Assembly: GCF_011440375.1 (NCBI RefSeq)
Contig: NZ_JAAOIR010000004.1
Coordinates: forward strand, 124,001 to 188,000
Origin: Halorubellus sp. JP-L1
Lineage (GTDB): Archaea > Halobacteriota > Halobacteria > Halobacteriales > Natrialbaceae
Direction: 5' to 3'
DNA: 64,000 bases
The translations under genes were made by a program, and so were the position numbers. The notes under the pieces are model-generated. The model did not search any database and was not told the DNA's origin. It was given only the letters and a program-made list of their open reading frames with translations. The stretch's first letter is position 1; each line of letters opens with the position of its first letter. Of this stretch, positions 26,278-34,855 are shown in pieces.

Positions 26278-29121
26278 GTGTCCTGGCACGACCGCGACGT
26301 GGCTGCGGTGCTCGACGCACTCGACGTCGACGCGGACGGCCTGTCGAGCGAAGCCGCGGCGGGACGCCTCGAAGAGCACGGGTCGAACCGACTCGCGTCG
26401 AGCGAGTCCACCTCCGCGCTCGCGCTGTTCGTCTCGCAGTTCCGGGAGGCGCTCGTCTACCTGCTCGTCGTCGCGGCCGCGCTCTCGCTCGCGGTCGGTT
26501 TGCTCCCGGGCGCGGAACCAAAGTACGTCGACGCCGGGCTCATCGTCCTCATCCTGCTCGCCAACGGCGCGTTCGGGTTCGTGCAGGACTACCGCGCGGA
26601 GCGGTCGTTGGCGGCGCTCCGCGCGATGTCGGTGCCGGACGCGACCGTCGTCCGCGGCGGCGAGGAGCGGACGATACCGGCGCCGGACGTCGTCCCGGGC
26701 GACGTGATCGTCGTCGGTGCCGGGGACGCGATTCCCGCGGACGCTCGCGTACTCTCCTCGCAGGCGCTGTCAGTCGACGAGTCGGCGCTCACTGGCGAGA
26801 GCGTCCCCGTCGAGAAGCGCTCGGACCCGGTGCCCGCGGACGCGCCGCTCGCGGAACGCTCGAACATGCTCTACATGAACACCGCGGCGACGAAGGGACG
26901 GGCGCGAGCGGTCGTCGTCGACACGGGCATGGACACCGAAGTCGGCGACATCGCGACTGGGCTGGCGGCCGTCGAGGACGAGGAGACGCCGTTCGCCGCG
27001 GAGGTCGACGCACTCGGTCGGCGCATCGGCGCTGGCGTCGTCGGCCTCGTCGTGCTCGTCGCCGTAATCCAGTTCCTGTTCACCACCACGGACCCGCTGG
27101 CCGTCGCACTCACCGCGATCACGCTCGCGGTCGCCGCCGTCCCCGAGGGTCTCCCGGCGGTCGTGACGTTGACGCTCGCGCTCGGCTCGCAGCGATTGCT
27201 CGCGAAGAACGCGCTCGTTCGACGACTCCCGGTCGTCGAGAGTCTCGGGAGCGTCGACACGATCGTCACGGACAAGACCGGGACGCTCACCGAGAACCGG
27301 ATGACGGTCACGCGCGTCCACGCCGGCGGACGCGAGTACGCGGTCACCGGGGATGCGACCGACGTCGACGGCGACTTCGAGCCGGCCGACGCGCCCACGG
27401 CGGACGGCGGCGCGGTCCAACCGCAGGAGGTCGCCGACGACCCGGCGCTCGAAGCGGTGCTTCGATGCGGCGCGGTCTGCAACGACGCAACCTTCGACCC
27501 CGACGCCGACGACCCCCTCCGCGGCGACCCGACCGAGTCCGCGCTCCTCGTCTCGGCCGCGAAAGCCGGCTTCGACCCCACGTTCGACCGCCTCGGCGAG
27601 GTCGCGTTCACGTCGGAACGCAAGCGCATGACAGTCGTCGGTCGCGAACCCCGCAGCCACGCCCCGACGACGGACGATCGGGTCGACGGGTCCCCGAGCG
27701 ACGACGATGACGGCCGCCGCGACGCCGAGGGCGAGTCGGTCGTGGCGTACACGAAGGGTGCGCCGGAAGCCGTTCTCTCGTGCTGCGACCGCATCCTCCT
27801 CGACGGCGAGGTCAGAGCGCTCGAGGACGCGGACAGGGAGGCGGTGCTCGCGCGGACGGAGTCGTTCGCCGCGGACGCCCTCCGCGTGCTCGGGTTCGCA
27901 GTCCGGTCCCTCGACGGCGAGCCCGGAGGAGGGGTCGCTCCCGTCGACGAAGACGGCGTCGCCGACCCCGAGGTCGAATCCGGGATGACGTTCCTCGGCC
28001 TCCAGGGGATGCTCGACCCGCCGCGCGCCGAAGTCGCCGACGCCATCGCGGACTGTCACGACGCCGGCATCCGCGTCGTCATGGCGACCGGCGACAACGC
28101 CGTCACGGCGCGAGCGATCGCCGACGCGGTCGGCATCGACGGCAGCGAGTCCCGCTCAGGACCCGAGGTCGACGAACTGTCCGACGACGCGCTCGTGGAC
28201 GCCGCGATGTCCGTGGACGTGTTCGCGCGGATGTCCCCGGACGCCAAGGTACGCGTCCTCGAAGCCCTCCAGCGGTCCGAGCAGACGGTCGCGATGACCG
28301 GCGACGGCGTCAACGACGGACCCGCGCTCCGGCGCGCCGACGTCGGCATCGCGATGGGACAGCGCGGTACCGACGTCGCGAAGGGCGCGGCCGACGTCGT
28401 GCTCCGCGACGACAACTTCACGACGATCCGGGACGCCGTCGCCGAGGGCCGGGGGATCTTCGACAACGTCCGGAAGTTCGTGAACTACCTGCTGTCCGCG
28501 AACGCCGGCGAGGTGCTCGTCGTGTTCTTCGGCGTCCTCCTCGGGAGCGCGCTGTTCCCGGCCGTGTTCGCCGGGGGCGGCGACGCGCTCGTGCTCACGC
28601 CCGTGATGCTCCTCTGGATCAACCTCGTCACGGACGGCCTGCCGGCGCTCGCGCTCGGCTCGGACACCCGCAGTAGCGACGTGATGCGTCGACCGCCGCG
28701 CCCATCCGGCGAGCCCGTGATCCACGCGCGGATGGCGGCGTCCGTCCTCGGGATAGCCGCGACGATGACCGTCACCGGCCTCGGGGCGTTCTTCTACGCG
28801 CTCGACGCCACCGGCGACCTCCGGTACGCGCAGACGGTGCTGTTCGCGTTCCTCGTCGCGGTCGAGATGGCTCGCATCCAGCTCGTTCGACGGCGGTACG
28901 GCCAGTCGCCGCTCTCGAACCCGTGGCTCGTTGCGGCCGTGCTGGCGTCGCTCGCCCTGCAGGCGCTCGTACTGTACACGCCGCTCGCGGACCTCTTCGA
29001 CGTGGTGGCGCTCAGCGCGAACGGGCTCGCGATCGTCGCCGTCGCCAGCGTCGGCTTCCTCGTCGTCGGCACCGCCGTCGAGCGCGCGCTCGACGTGCTC
29101 GTCACGAACAGGACGCAGTGA
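26278..29121 (+). CDS. Cation-translocating P-type ATPase (P2/calcium-type)
   Basis: This 947-residue P2-type ATPase has an N-terminal cation-ATPase domain, TGES (172-175) in the actuator domain, the phosphorylated Asp in DKTGTLT (D332), and PEGLPAV in transmembrane helix 4. The hinge is GDGVNDGPAL, and NLVTDGLPALALG in helix 6 carries calcium-type ligands. There are about ten membrane helices. These motifs match SERCA/PMR-like calcium pumps or closely related Na+/K+-type archaeal pumps; the exact ion cannot be fixed. It is encoded with cation genes on both sides and has a palindrome in its promoter. Two acidic surface loops (after the DKTGT region and around residue 475) are haloarchaeal insertions. 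Confidence 0.92.
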   Translation: MSWHDRDVAAVLDALDVDADGLSSEAAAGRLEEHGSNRLASSESTSALALFVSQFREALVYLLVVAAALSLAVGLLPGAEPKYVDAGLIVLILLANGAFGFVQDYRAERSLAALRAMSVPDATVVRGGEERTIPAPDVVPGDVIVVGAGDAIPADARVLSSQALSVDESALTGESVPVEKRSDPVPADAPLAERSNMLYMNTAATKGRARAVVVDTGMDTEVGDIATGLAAVEDEETPFAAEVDALGRRIGAGVVGLVVLVAVIQFLFTTTDPLAVALTAITLAVAAVPEGLPAVVTLTLALGSQRLLAKNALVRRLPVVESLGSVDTIVTDKTGTLTENRMTVTRVHAGGREYAVTGDATDVDGDFEPADAPTADGGAVQPQEVADDPALEAVLRCGAVCNDATFDPDADDPLRGDPTESALLVSAAKAGFDPTFDRLGEVAFTSERKRMTVVGREPRSHAPTTDDRVDGSPSDDDDGRRDAEGESVVAYTKGAPEAVLSCCDRILLDGEVRALEDADREAVLARTESFAADALRVLGFAVRSLDGEPGGGVAPVDEDGVADPEVESGMTFLGLQGMLDPPRAEVADAIADCHDAGIRVVMATGDNAVTARAIADAVGIDGSESRSGPEVDELSDDALVDAAMSVDVFARMSPDAKVRVLEALQRSEQTVAMTGDGVNDGPALRRADVGIAMGQRGTDVAKGAADVVLRDDNFTTIRDAVAEGRGIFDNVRKFVNYLLSANAGEVLVVFFGVLLGSALFPAVFAGGGDALVLTPVMLLWINLVTDGLPALALGSDTRSSDVMRRPPRPSGEPVIHARMAASVLGIAATMTVTGLGAFFYALDATGDLRYAQTVLFAFLVAVEMARIQLVRRRYGQSPLSNPWLVAAVLASLALQALVLYTPLADLFDVVALSANGLAIVAVASVGFLVVGTAVERALDVLVTNRTQ

Positions 29122-29122
29122 C

Positions 29123-29178
29123 CGAGGTCACGCGAACCAAGTCGCGTGAAGGAAGTCACGCGAACGAACTCACGTGAA
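29123..29178. repeat. 14-bp tandem repeat, four copies, with alternating inverted core
   Basis: Four 14-bp units begin at 29123, 29137, 29151 and 29165. Alternate units carry TCACGCGA and its reverse complement TCGCGTGA, so adjacent units can form hairpins. The last unit contains the stop codon of the antiporter gene (minus strand). The array fills the 48-bp convergent gap and may act as a bidirectional transcription terminator. Confidence 0.85.
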
Positions 29179-30192
29179 CGAGAACAGGTTCGCGAGGAAG
29201 ATCGCGTACAGGAGCAAGAGCGCCACGCCGTCGTAGGGCGTTATCTCGCGGTCCTGCGCGATGAACAGGTAGAGGACGGACGCGATAACCATCACGGGGA
29301 GCGCGAACTCGCGGATGCTCGGCGGGACCGCGAGCGGCCCGACGAAGCTCGAGACGCCCATGACGGCGAACGCGTTGAAGACGTTCGACCCGAGGACGTT
29401 CCCGACCGCGATGTCGACGCTCCCCTGGCGGACCGCCGCGACGCTCACGGCGATCTCCGGGAGCGACGTCCCGACCGCGACCGCGGTGATCGCGACGAAC
29501 TCGGTACCGACGCCCGCGACGGCAGCGATCGCGAGGATCGCCTCGACGAGGTAGTTCGCGCCGACGACGACGAACGCGAGCGACGCCACCGCGACGACCA
29601 CGGTACGGACGCCGACGTCGACGCGCTCGGAGACGTCCGCTGGCTCGGCCGGCGGAGGGTCGACGGTGACCTCGGCGTTGCCCGAGAAGTCGGCGAGCTG
29701 GTCGCCGAGCACGGACTGGACGGGGCCGCGCAACCGCCCCGGGTTGGAGACGCTGAACTCGACGTACGCCACGAGACCGACGAGCGCGAGCACGCCCTCG
29801 TACCACGCGAACGCGCCGTCCCACGCGGCGATCAGGAGGAACACCGCGGACGCCGTGAGGAGCGGGAGGTCGACGCGCATCACCTCGCGGTCGACGACGA
29901 TACCGCCGCCGACGACGGAGACCGTCCCGAGGACGAGGAAGACGTTCGCGACGTTCGACCCGACCACGTTCCCGGCGACGATCCCGGGTTCGCCCGCGAG
30001 CACCGCGAGCACCGACGACGCGAGTTCCGGGAGCGACGTGCCCGCGGCGACGATAGTGGCGCCGACGACGAACGGCGAAATGCCGAGTCCGAGCCCGATG
30101 CGCTCCATCGAGCTCGTGAACGCGTCCGACGCCTTCAGGAGCACCGCGAGCGAGACGACGAACAGTCCGACGCCGGGGAGCAACGCGGCCAT
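29170..30192 (-). CDS. Calcium/sodium antiporter (CaCA family)
   Basis: This 340-residue, roughly ten-helix membrane protein has the two inverted alpha-repeats of the Na+/Ca2+ exchanger superfamily: GATIVAAGTSLPELASSV with GNVVGSNVANV in the first half, and AITAVAVGTSLPEIAVSV with GNVLGSNVFNA in the second. A central acidic loop (about 160-205) links the halves. It probably exchanges Ca2+ for Na+ or H+. ATG at 30192 is chosen over 30222 because a TATA-like GTTATGGG lies about 30 nt upstream. It is convergent with the P-type ATPase gene. Confidence 0.9.
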   Translation of the reverse strand: MAALLPGVGLFVVSLAVLLKASDAFTSSMERIGLGLGISPFVVGATIVAAGTSLPELASSVLAVLAGEPGIVAGNVVGSNVANVFLVLGTVSVVGGGIVVDREVMRVDLPLLTASAVFLLIAAWDGAFAWYEGVLALVGLVAYVEFSVSNPGRLRGPVQSVLGDQLADFSGNAEVTVDPPPAEPADVSERVDVGVRTVVVAVASLAFVVVGANYLVEAILAIAAVAGVGTEFVAITAVAVGTSLPEIAVSVAAVRQGSVDIAVGNVLGSNVFNAFAVMGVSSFVGPLAVPPSIREFALPVMVIASVLYLFIAQDREITPYDGVALLLLYAIFLANLFSFT

Positions 30193-30270
30193 CGTGTCCC
30201 CAACGACCGGCGCGCGACCCATAACTCCGATGCAGACGTGGTCGGGTCGGCCCACCACCCTCGCCTGCGG

Positions 30271-31425
30271 TCACTCGTCCCCGTAGAGGACGTCCTCGGC
30301 GTCCTCGCGGAGGCGTTCGGCCTGCACCTCCCGGTAGCTGTCGTGGGTGGTGGTGACGCTCTCGTGCCGGAGGACCTCCTGGGCGAGTTCGGCCTTCTCC
30401 GAGTAGAGTTCGTGCCCGAGGCCGCGGCGGCCGCCGTGGGGTTTGAGGTACTCGCCGTCGACGCTGACGTCCGCGGCCTCGCATCGGCGCTGCATCATCG
30501 ACCGCGCGCCCTGGAGCGAGATGGCTCGCGGCGTGACGTCTTCGGCGCGAGCGAGCGCGAGCGGGCCGTCCGCGTCCAGCCGCGATTCGATCCGGTCTTC
30601 GGGCCAGCCGCAGTCGGCGAGCGTCTCCCGGACGACGCGGTACAGCGACGGCCGATGCAGCGAGACGAACACCGGCCAGTCCTCGCTGGGCGGGTCGAGC
30701 AGTCGCCGGAAGCGCTCCAGGCGCTCCAGCGCGGGCGTCATAACCTGCATCGTCTGGTGCTCGCGGGTCTTCCCGAACACGCGGACGACGCTCGCGTCGA
30801 AGTCGACGTCCGCCCACGTGATGCCGTTCCGGCGGTCGTCGTCCGGGTCCCGAAGGATCTCCGCACCGCGCGCGCCCGACAACCCGAGCGTGTAGAACAG
30901 CGCGCGGTCCCGATGAGCCTTCAACTGGTCCCACGTCGCGCCGGAGCGATCGCCGGCGGTCCTGAAAGCGGCGTCGCCGGGGGCGTTCTTCGCTTCGTCG
31001 TTCGCGCCGTCGACGAGTGCGTCCAGCGCGGCGAACATCGCCTCGCGCTCCTCGGGCCACCAGTACTGCCGGTCCGCGTCCCCCGCGTCCGTCGGGAGGT
31101 CCTCGGTCGCCCGGAGCGTGTCGGCGGGGTTCTCCGCGATGCGGCCGTCGCGCACGCACCACCCGAGCCACGCTCGCACGACGTCGTAGTACGTGTTCGC
31201 CGTGCTCGCAGCGACCTCGCCGTCGCGCACGCGGTCGGCGAGGTGCTGGGCGTAGCGTCGACAGTCCGTCGCGTCCAGGTCCGCGAGCCGGTCGATACCG
31301 CGCGAACGCTGGAAGTCGACGAACGCCTCGAGGACGAGCTCGTTGTTCCGCCGGTAGTTCCCCGATTCGAGTCGGCGAAGGCGCGCCTCGACGGCGGCCT
31401 CGAGCGACGTCGTCCCATCCACCAT
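30271..31425 (-). CDS. Tyrosine recombinase / site-specific integrase
   Basis: This 384-residue XerC/D-type recombinase has an N-terminal SAM-like DNA-binding domain (about 10-110: NELVLEAFVDFQRSRGIDRLADLDATDCRRYAQHL) and a C-terminal catalytic domain. Catalytic positions are visible: R in LSGARGAEIL, a Lys in VFGKTREHQ, HxxR in KPHGGRRG, the second His in LRHESVTTTH, and the Tyr nucleophile in HDSYRE. It could serve chromosome dimer resolution or integrate an element; there is no tRNA, att-like repeat or mobile cargo next to it, so a resident recombinase is more likely. Confidence 0.9.
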   Translation of the reverse strand: MVDGTTSLEAAVEARLRRLESGNYRRNNELVLEAFVDFQRSRGIDRLADLDATDCRRYAQHLADRVRDGEVAASTANTYYDVVRAWLGWCVRDGRIAENPADTLRATEDLPTDAGDADRQYWWPEEREAMFAALDALVDGANDEAKNAPGDAAFRTAGDRSGATWDQLKAHRDRALFYTLGLSGARGAEILRDPDDDRRNGITWADVDFDASVVRVFGKTREHQTMQVMTPALERLERFRRLLDPPSEDWPVFVSLHRPSLYRVVRETLADCGWPEDRIESRLDADGPLALARAEDVTPRAISLQGARSMMQRRCEAADVSVDGEYLKPHGGRRGLGHELYSEKAELAQEVLRHESVTTTHDSYREVQAERLREDAEDVLYGDE

Positions 31426-31522
31426 GTACCGCTACGAACGCCCGCCGTCGACAAGAATCCACCTCCCAATCGCCCCAATGACGACAATAGTTAACACGAC
31501 ACAGCACGTCCTGTCGCTTGCA

Positions 31523-31765
31523 ATGGCAGATACCAAAGACGGACGCGAGAAGAAGGCCCACCGCGAGGCCCGCGCCGCCGAGCTGCGAGTCGCCGAAGCC
31601 GACGTCGCCGCGTTCGAGGACGACACGCCCGACCCCGACCACTTCGAGGCCGAAGACGCGGACGTCGACGAATCCGACCTGATGCCCTACCTCGTCGACG
31701 ACGCCGGGCGAGCCCTCACCATCGCTGCCGACCGAACCGAGTACGACGTTCCCGAACAGGACTGA
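31523..31765 (+). CDS. Acidic small protein, function unknown
   Basis: This 80-residue, strongly acidic protein starts MADTKDGREKKAHREARAAE and ends with DLMPYLVDDAGRALTIAADR. A helical, charge-alternating N-terminus is followed by an Asp/Glu-rich region. The ATG at 31523 follows an AT-rich element (CAATAGTTAAC, about 31483-31493) by a suitable distance. No domain is recognised. It is divergent from the recombinase with 97 bp between starts. Confidence 0.7.
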   Translation: MADTKDGREKKAHREARAAELRVAEADVAAFEDDTPDPDHFEAEDADVDESDLMPYLVDDAGRALTIAADRTEYDVPEQD

Positions 31766-31940
31766 TCCCGGCGTCCGCTCCGTCCGCGGCAGTCGCGATG
31801 TCGATGCGAACGCACTCGGTGCAAACGCACCGGCTCAAACGCGCTCGACGCGGGAACGCTCGACAACGTGCCGCCCGTGACTGACGGCGAGCGCTTCCGG
31901 GACCCGAGCCCCATTACCTCGCCGTCGTCCATCCCAGAAC

Positions 31941-32951
31941 GTGACAGACACCAACCGACAGTTCGTCCTGGCGAAGCGACCGAGCGGCGTCCCCGACCAC
32001 GACACCTTCGAACTCGTCGAGACCGACGTCCCCGAGCCCGCGCCGGGCGAGGTCGTCGTGAAGGCGCGCTACCTCTCCGTCGACCCCTACATGCGCGACC
32101 GCATGAACGCCGGCGAGTCCTACGCGGAGGCCTGGGACGTCGGCGACCCCCTCCAGGGAGGTGTCGTCGGCGACGTCGTCGCGGAGAACGGCACGCAATT
32201 CGACGAGGGCGACGTCGTCGTCGGCAACCTCGAGTGGGCGGACTACACCGCCGCCGACGCCAACACGCTCACGCAGATCGACCCCGACCTCGGCCCGGTC
32301 TCGACCGCGCTGGGCGTCCTCGGGATGCCCGGCCGGACCGCGTACTTCGGGACGCTCGAGGTCGCGAACGTCGACCCAGGCGACACGTTCGTCGTCACCG
32401 GCGCCGCCGGCGCCGTCGGCTCCGTCGCCGGCCAGATCGCGAGCGAAGCCGGTGCGCGCGTCGTCGGATTCGCCGGTAGCGACGAGAAAGTCGCCGTCCT
32501 CGAGGACGACCTCGGGTTCGACGCCGCGATCAACTACAAGGAGACCGACGACTACCGCGCAGCACTCGACGACGCCGCCCCCGGTGGCGTCGACGCGTAC
32601 TTCGACAACGTCGGCGGCCCCATCACGGACGCCGTCTTCGCGCGCCTGAACGTCGACGCGCGCGTCGCCGTCTGCGGCCAGATATCGCTGTACAACGCAA
32701 CCGAGATTCCGACCGGACCGCGGAAGCTCCCCGCACTCATCGAGTCTCGCGCGACCGTCGAGGGGTTCCTCGTGAACGACTTCCAGGCGCGCTTCGAAGG
32801 AGCGACCCGCCAGCTCGCCGAATGGGTCGGCGACGGCACCGTCCAGTACCGCGAGACCGTCACCGAGGGCCTGGAGAACGCGCCCGACGCGTTCCTCGGT
32901 CTCTTCGAAGGCGAGAACGTCGGGAAGCAACTCGTCGCCGTGGACGCCTGA
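31941..32951 (+). CDS. NADPH-dependent oxidoreductase (PTGR/CurA-like)
   Basis: This 336-residue medium-chain dehydrogenase/reductase has an N-terminal GroES-like domain and a Rossmann domain. The nucleotide-binding motif is GAAGAVGSVAGQIA (family form AxxGxxG). The early motif LSVDPYMRDRMN is typical of zinc-independent leukotriene B4 dehydrogenase / CurA-type enzymes, which reduce activated double bonds of enones using NADPH. GTG at 31941 follows a TATA-like CCATTACC by about 27 nt, so the message is probably leaderless. No co-transcribed gene points to the substrate. Confidence 0.9.
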   Translation: MTDTNRQFVLAKRPSGVPDHDTFELVETDVPEPAPGEVVVKARYLSVDPYMRDRMNAGESYAEAWDVGDPLQGGVVGDVVAENGTQFDEGDVVVGNLEWADYTAADANTLTQIDPDLGPVSTALGVLGMPGRTAYFGTLEVANVDPGDTFVVTGAAGAVGSVAGQIASEAGARVVGFAGSDEKVAVLEDDLGFDAAINYKETDDYRAALDDAAPGGVDAYFDNVGGPITDAVFARLNVDARVAVCGQISLYNATEIPTGPRKLPALIESRATVEGFLVNDFQARFEGATRQLAEWVGDGTVQYRETVTEGLENAPDAFLGLFEGENVGKQLVAVDA

Positions 32952-33011
32952 ACCACGACACCGATCACTGCTCGAATTCCAGAGAAGAGCGGTGCGGCGC
33001 GAACCCAGCTA

Positions 33012-33353
33012 TCAGTCAGCGAGTGTCGCGCCGAGGTCGCCGTCGTCCTCGAGTTGCTCGAGGACGTCGCTGCCGCCGACGAACTCGCCGTCGACGAACG
33101 TCTGCGGGATCGTCTCCCATCCGCTGTGGGACTCCAGGGCCTCGCGGAACGCGTCGAGTGCGGGGAGGACGTCGACTGTCTCGTACTCGTCGCGGTGGCG
33201 CTGGATCAGCCCGAGGGCCTTCTTCGAGTACCCGCACTGGGGCATCAGTTCGTTGCCCTTCATGAACAACACCACGTCGTTCTCCGCGATGGCGTCGTCG
33301 ACGGTCGCCTGTACGTCGTCGGGCGCGAGGTCAGTCTCCGGGTCGAACGTCAT
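33012..33353 (-). CDS. Monothiol glutaredoxin
   Basis: This 113-residue glutaredoxin-fold protein has the monothiol active site CGYS (C40) in NELMPQCGYSKKAL, and the conserved TIPQTFVDGEFVGGSDVL segment that contacts glutathione-like thiols. Monothiol glutaredoxins (Grx4/GrxD type) carry [2Fe-2S] clusters, often bridged with BolA. The bolA-like gene lies directly upstream on the same strand, 101 bp away, supporting a joint role in iron-sulfur trafficking. ATG at 33353 is used; the frame upstream is unlike the family. Confidence 0.93.
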   Translation of the reverse strand: MTFDPETDLAPDDVQATVDDAIAENDVVLFMKGNELMPQCGYSKKALGLIQRHRDEYETVDVLPALDAFREALESHSGWETIPQTFVDGEFVGGSDVLEQLEDDGDLGATLAD

Positions 33354-33454
33354 GCCATCGACTCCGGCGGCCGGACGCATATGGCTTGCGTCGAGAATAT
33401 CGGTTGTCCTCGGTCAGGTGGGGAGTGTCGATTGCCGTCGGTCACGTCCGGCCG

Positions 33455-33700
33455 TCAGTCTTCGACCTGGTCTGGCGTGCGCGTGGTGAGTTCGATCGCG
33501 TGGATGTCGGTCGTCATGTGGTCGCCGAGCGCGTCGTACACGCGCTCGTGCTGCGCGACGACGGTCTCGCCCTCGAACGCGGGCGAGACGACGCGCGCGG
33601 CGTAGTGGTCGTCGTCGTCCGGGCCGCGCGGTCGCGTGACCGTCGCGCTCGCGTTCGGGATTCCGTCCTCGATGAGTGCCTCGATCTCGTCGGCGTTCAT
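33455..33700 (-). CDS. bolA: BolA-family protein
   Basis: This 81-residue protein has the BolA pattern MNADEIEALIEDGIPNASA, then VVSPAFEGETVVAQHERVYDALGDHM and DIHAIELTTRTP. The class has a KH-like fold, and the conserved His (in AQHERVY and DIHAIE) supports [2Fe-2S] binding with monothiol glutaredoxins. It lies just upstream of the glutaredoxin gene on the same strand. Such a BolA-Grx pair fits the well-described partnership in iron-sulfur cluster delivery. Confidence 0.92.
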   Translation of the reverse strand: MNADEIEALIEDGIPNASATVTRPRGPDDDDHYAARVVSPAFEGETVVAQHERVYDALGDHMTTDIHAIELTTRTPDQVED

Positions 33701-34137
33701 GCGTCGAACCACGGCGGTGGACGGGAAAGGGCTTTGCGAACTGCGCGGCTCGGACCGTCGGCGCCCGAACGCCTGTGATTCCACGCTCTCGTCCGCTCGA
33801 AGCCCGGTTCTCGCCATGCGTACTGACACCGCTGTGGGGGCAAGCAGCGCCTCAGAGTGAGCCACTTGTTCTTTCTACACAAAGCGAAAGTGGGATGCGT
33901 CCGTGGTGATTCTCCCGATATCACTACTGACGAGACCGCTATGGCCGGATTAGGGCATTCATAAAGTGTATGACGCGATATTAAATCTATGCACGCGGTG
34001 CGCCCTGGCGCTTTCGACGAAGGCCGGAAGCCGTCACGGCGGACGGCAGAAGTCGTCACCGCCACGGTCAGAACTCGACGCGGTGGTCGTCGGAAGTCGT
34101 CGCGTCGCGCGCTCGGACTAGCCGCCCCCGTCGACGT

Positions 34138-34311
34138 AACGGACTCCTACCCAGGGTCGGCCACTTGGCGAGGGGAAGCATCACGTCCTGTCGGTCGACA
34201 CGCCGCGAGGTTCCTCCTCGTCGGTCACCATCGTCACGGACCGCCCCGGCGTCACTCCCATCGGTCGGGACGAGGGCGTACTCCTCGGAGCACTCGAGGT
34301 GCTCGCGCGCT
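34138..34311 (+). pseudogene. Possible decayed coding fragment
   Basis: After an in-frame stop, the frame ending at 34311 reads through LSVDTPRGSSSSVTIVTD and RPGVTPIGRDEGVLLGALE with strongly G/C-biased third codon positions, like real haloarchaeal coding DNA. It has no plausible start or upstream continuation in frame. It may be the 3' remnant of a lost gene; the family is not recognised. Chance openness in GC-rich DNA is the alternative. Confidence 0.25.
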
Positions 34312-34419
34312 GAACCCAGGAGTGAGGACTACGGCCCGGTCGTGAACGTGCTGGCACGAGTCGAGGTGCGTGATCGGTGCGATTCCCGTCGAGAACGTCT
34401 CGGCCTCTCCATATAGTTC

Positions 34420-34442
34420 GTAAATAATAATGTATATTTATC
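34420..34442 (+). promoter_or_regulatory. AT-rich promoter of the DUF7344-DICT operon
   Basis: A 20-bp run almost free of G/C ends in TATATTTA, centred about 32 nt before the ATG at 34469. It is the most AT-rich promoter in the window. Confidence 0.6.
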
Positions 34443-34468
34443 GTGGTTGGGGACGACGTTCACGTACG

Positions 34469-34855
34469 ATGACTCGGGACGGTCACCGGTCCGATAGCCC
34501 GGACGACGTGGCTCGGACCGAACGCGACCGGGACGCGGAGTACCGAGCACTGGCCGAGACGAACCGCCGACGCGTCCTCCGCTACCTGCGGAACGTCGAG
34601 GACGGGAGCACGCTCCAGGACCTCGCGACGGTCCTGGCCGGCTGGGAGTCCACCGAGTCCGATCGGGTGGTCTCGAACGACCGTCGACGGGAGCTAATGG
34701 TCGCACTCCACCACGTCCACTTGCCGGTCCTCGCCGACGCGGGACTGCTCTCCTACGACTCGAACGACGGGACGGTCGCCCTCGAGTCGATCCCCGATGC
34801 CGTCGAAGAGGCGCTAGCGGACGAGGAGACCAGCCAGACCGATCCCGGCGCGTGA
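34469..34855 (+). CDS. DUF7344-domain winged-helix-like protein
   Basis: This 128-residue protein has the DUF7344 domain (about residues 25-105: YRALAETNRRRVLRYLRNVEDGSTLQDLATVLAGWE, then LMVALHHVHLPVLADAGLLSYDSNDGTVAL). This is a haloarchaeal HTH-type module that resembles winged-helix regulators. There is no membrane segment. It overlaps the DICT gene by four nucleotides (GTGA), so the two products are probably made together and may form one regulatory switch. Confidence 0.85.
   Translation: MTRDGHRSDSPDDVARTERDRDAEYRALAETNRRRVLRYLRNVEDGSTLQDLATVLAGWESTESDRVVSNDRRRELMVALHHVHLPVLADAGLLSYDSNDGTVALESIPDAVEEALADEETSQTDPGA

Larger units (their letters stand above)
33701..34468. other. 768-bp gap with AT-rich islands and a possible gene remnant
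   Basis: An AT-rich stretch (about 33865-34000) and a second one (34420-34442) flank a GC-rich middle. The middle contains a short open fragment on the plus strand (about 34138-34311). No intact gene or insertion sequence is recognised. Confidence 0.6.

Noticed and set aside
30271-31425. Integrated element around the tyrosine recombinase
   Set aside because: No tRNA gene, direct att repeats, phage genes or shift in gene content was found next to it; it may simply be a resident recombinase.
29156-31642. Long antisense frames across the antiporter and recombinase genes (both strands)
   Set aside because: Each is fully overlapped by genes with strong family motifs; the frames have no domain and an Arg/Glu-rich composition.
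33760-34010. Insertion-sequence end in the AT-rich island after bolA
   Set aside because: The base composition changes, but I could not find inverted terminal repeats, a target duplication or any transposase fragment.
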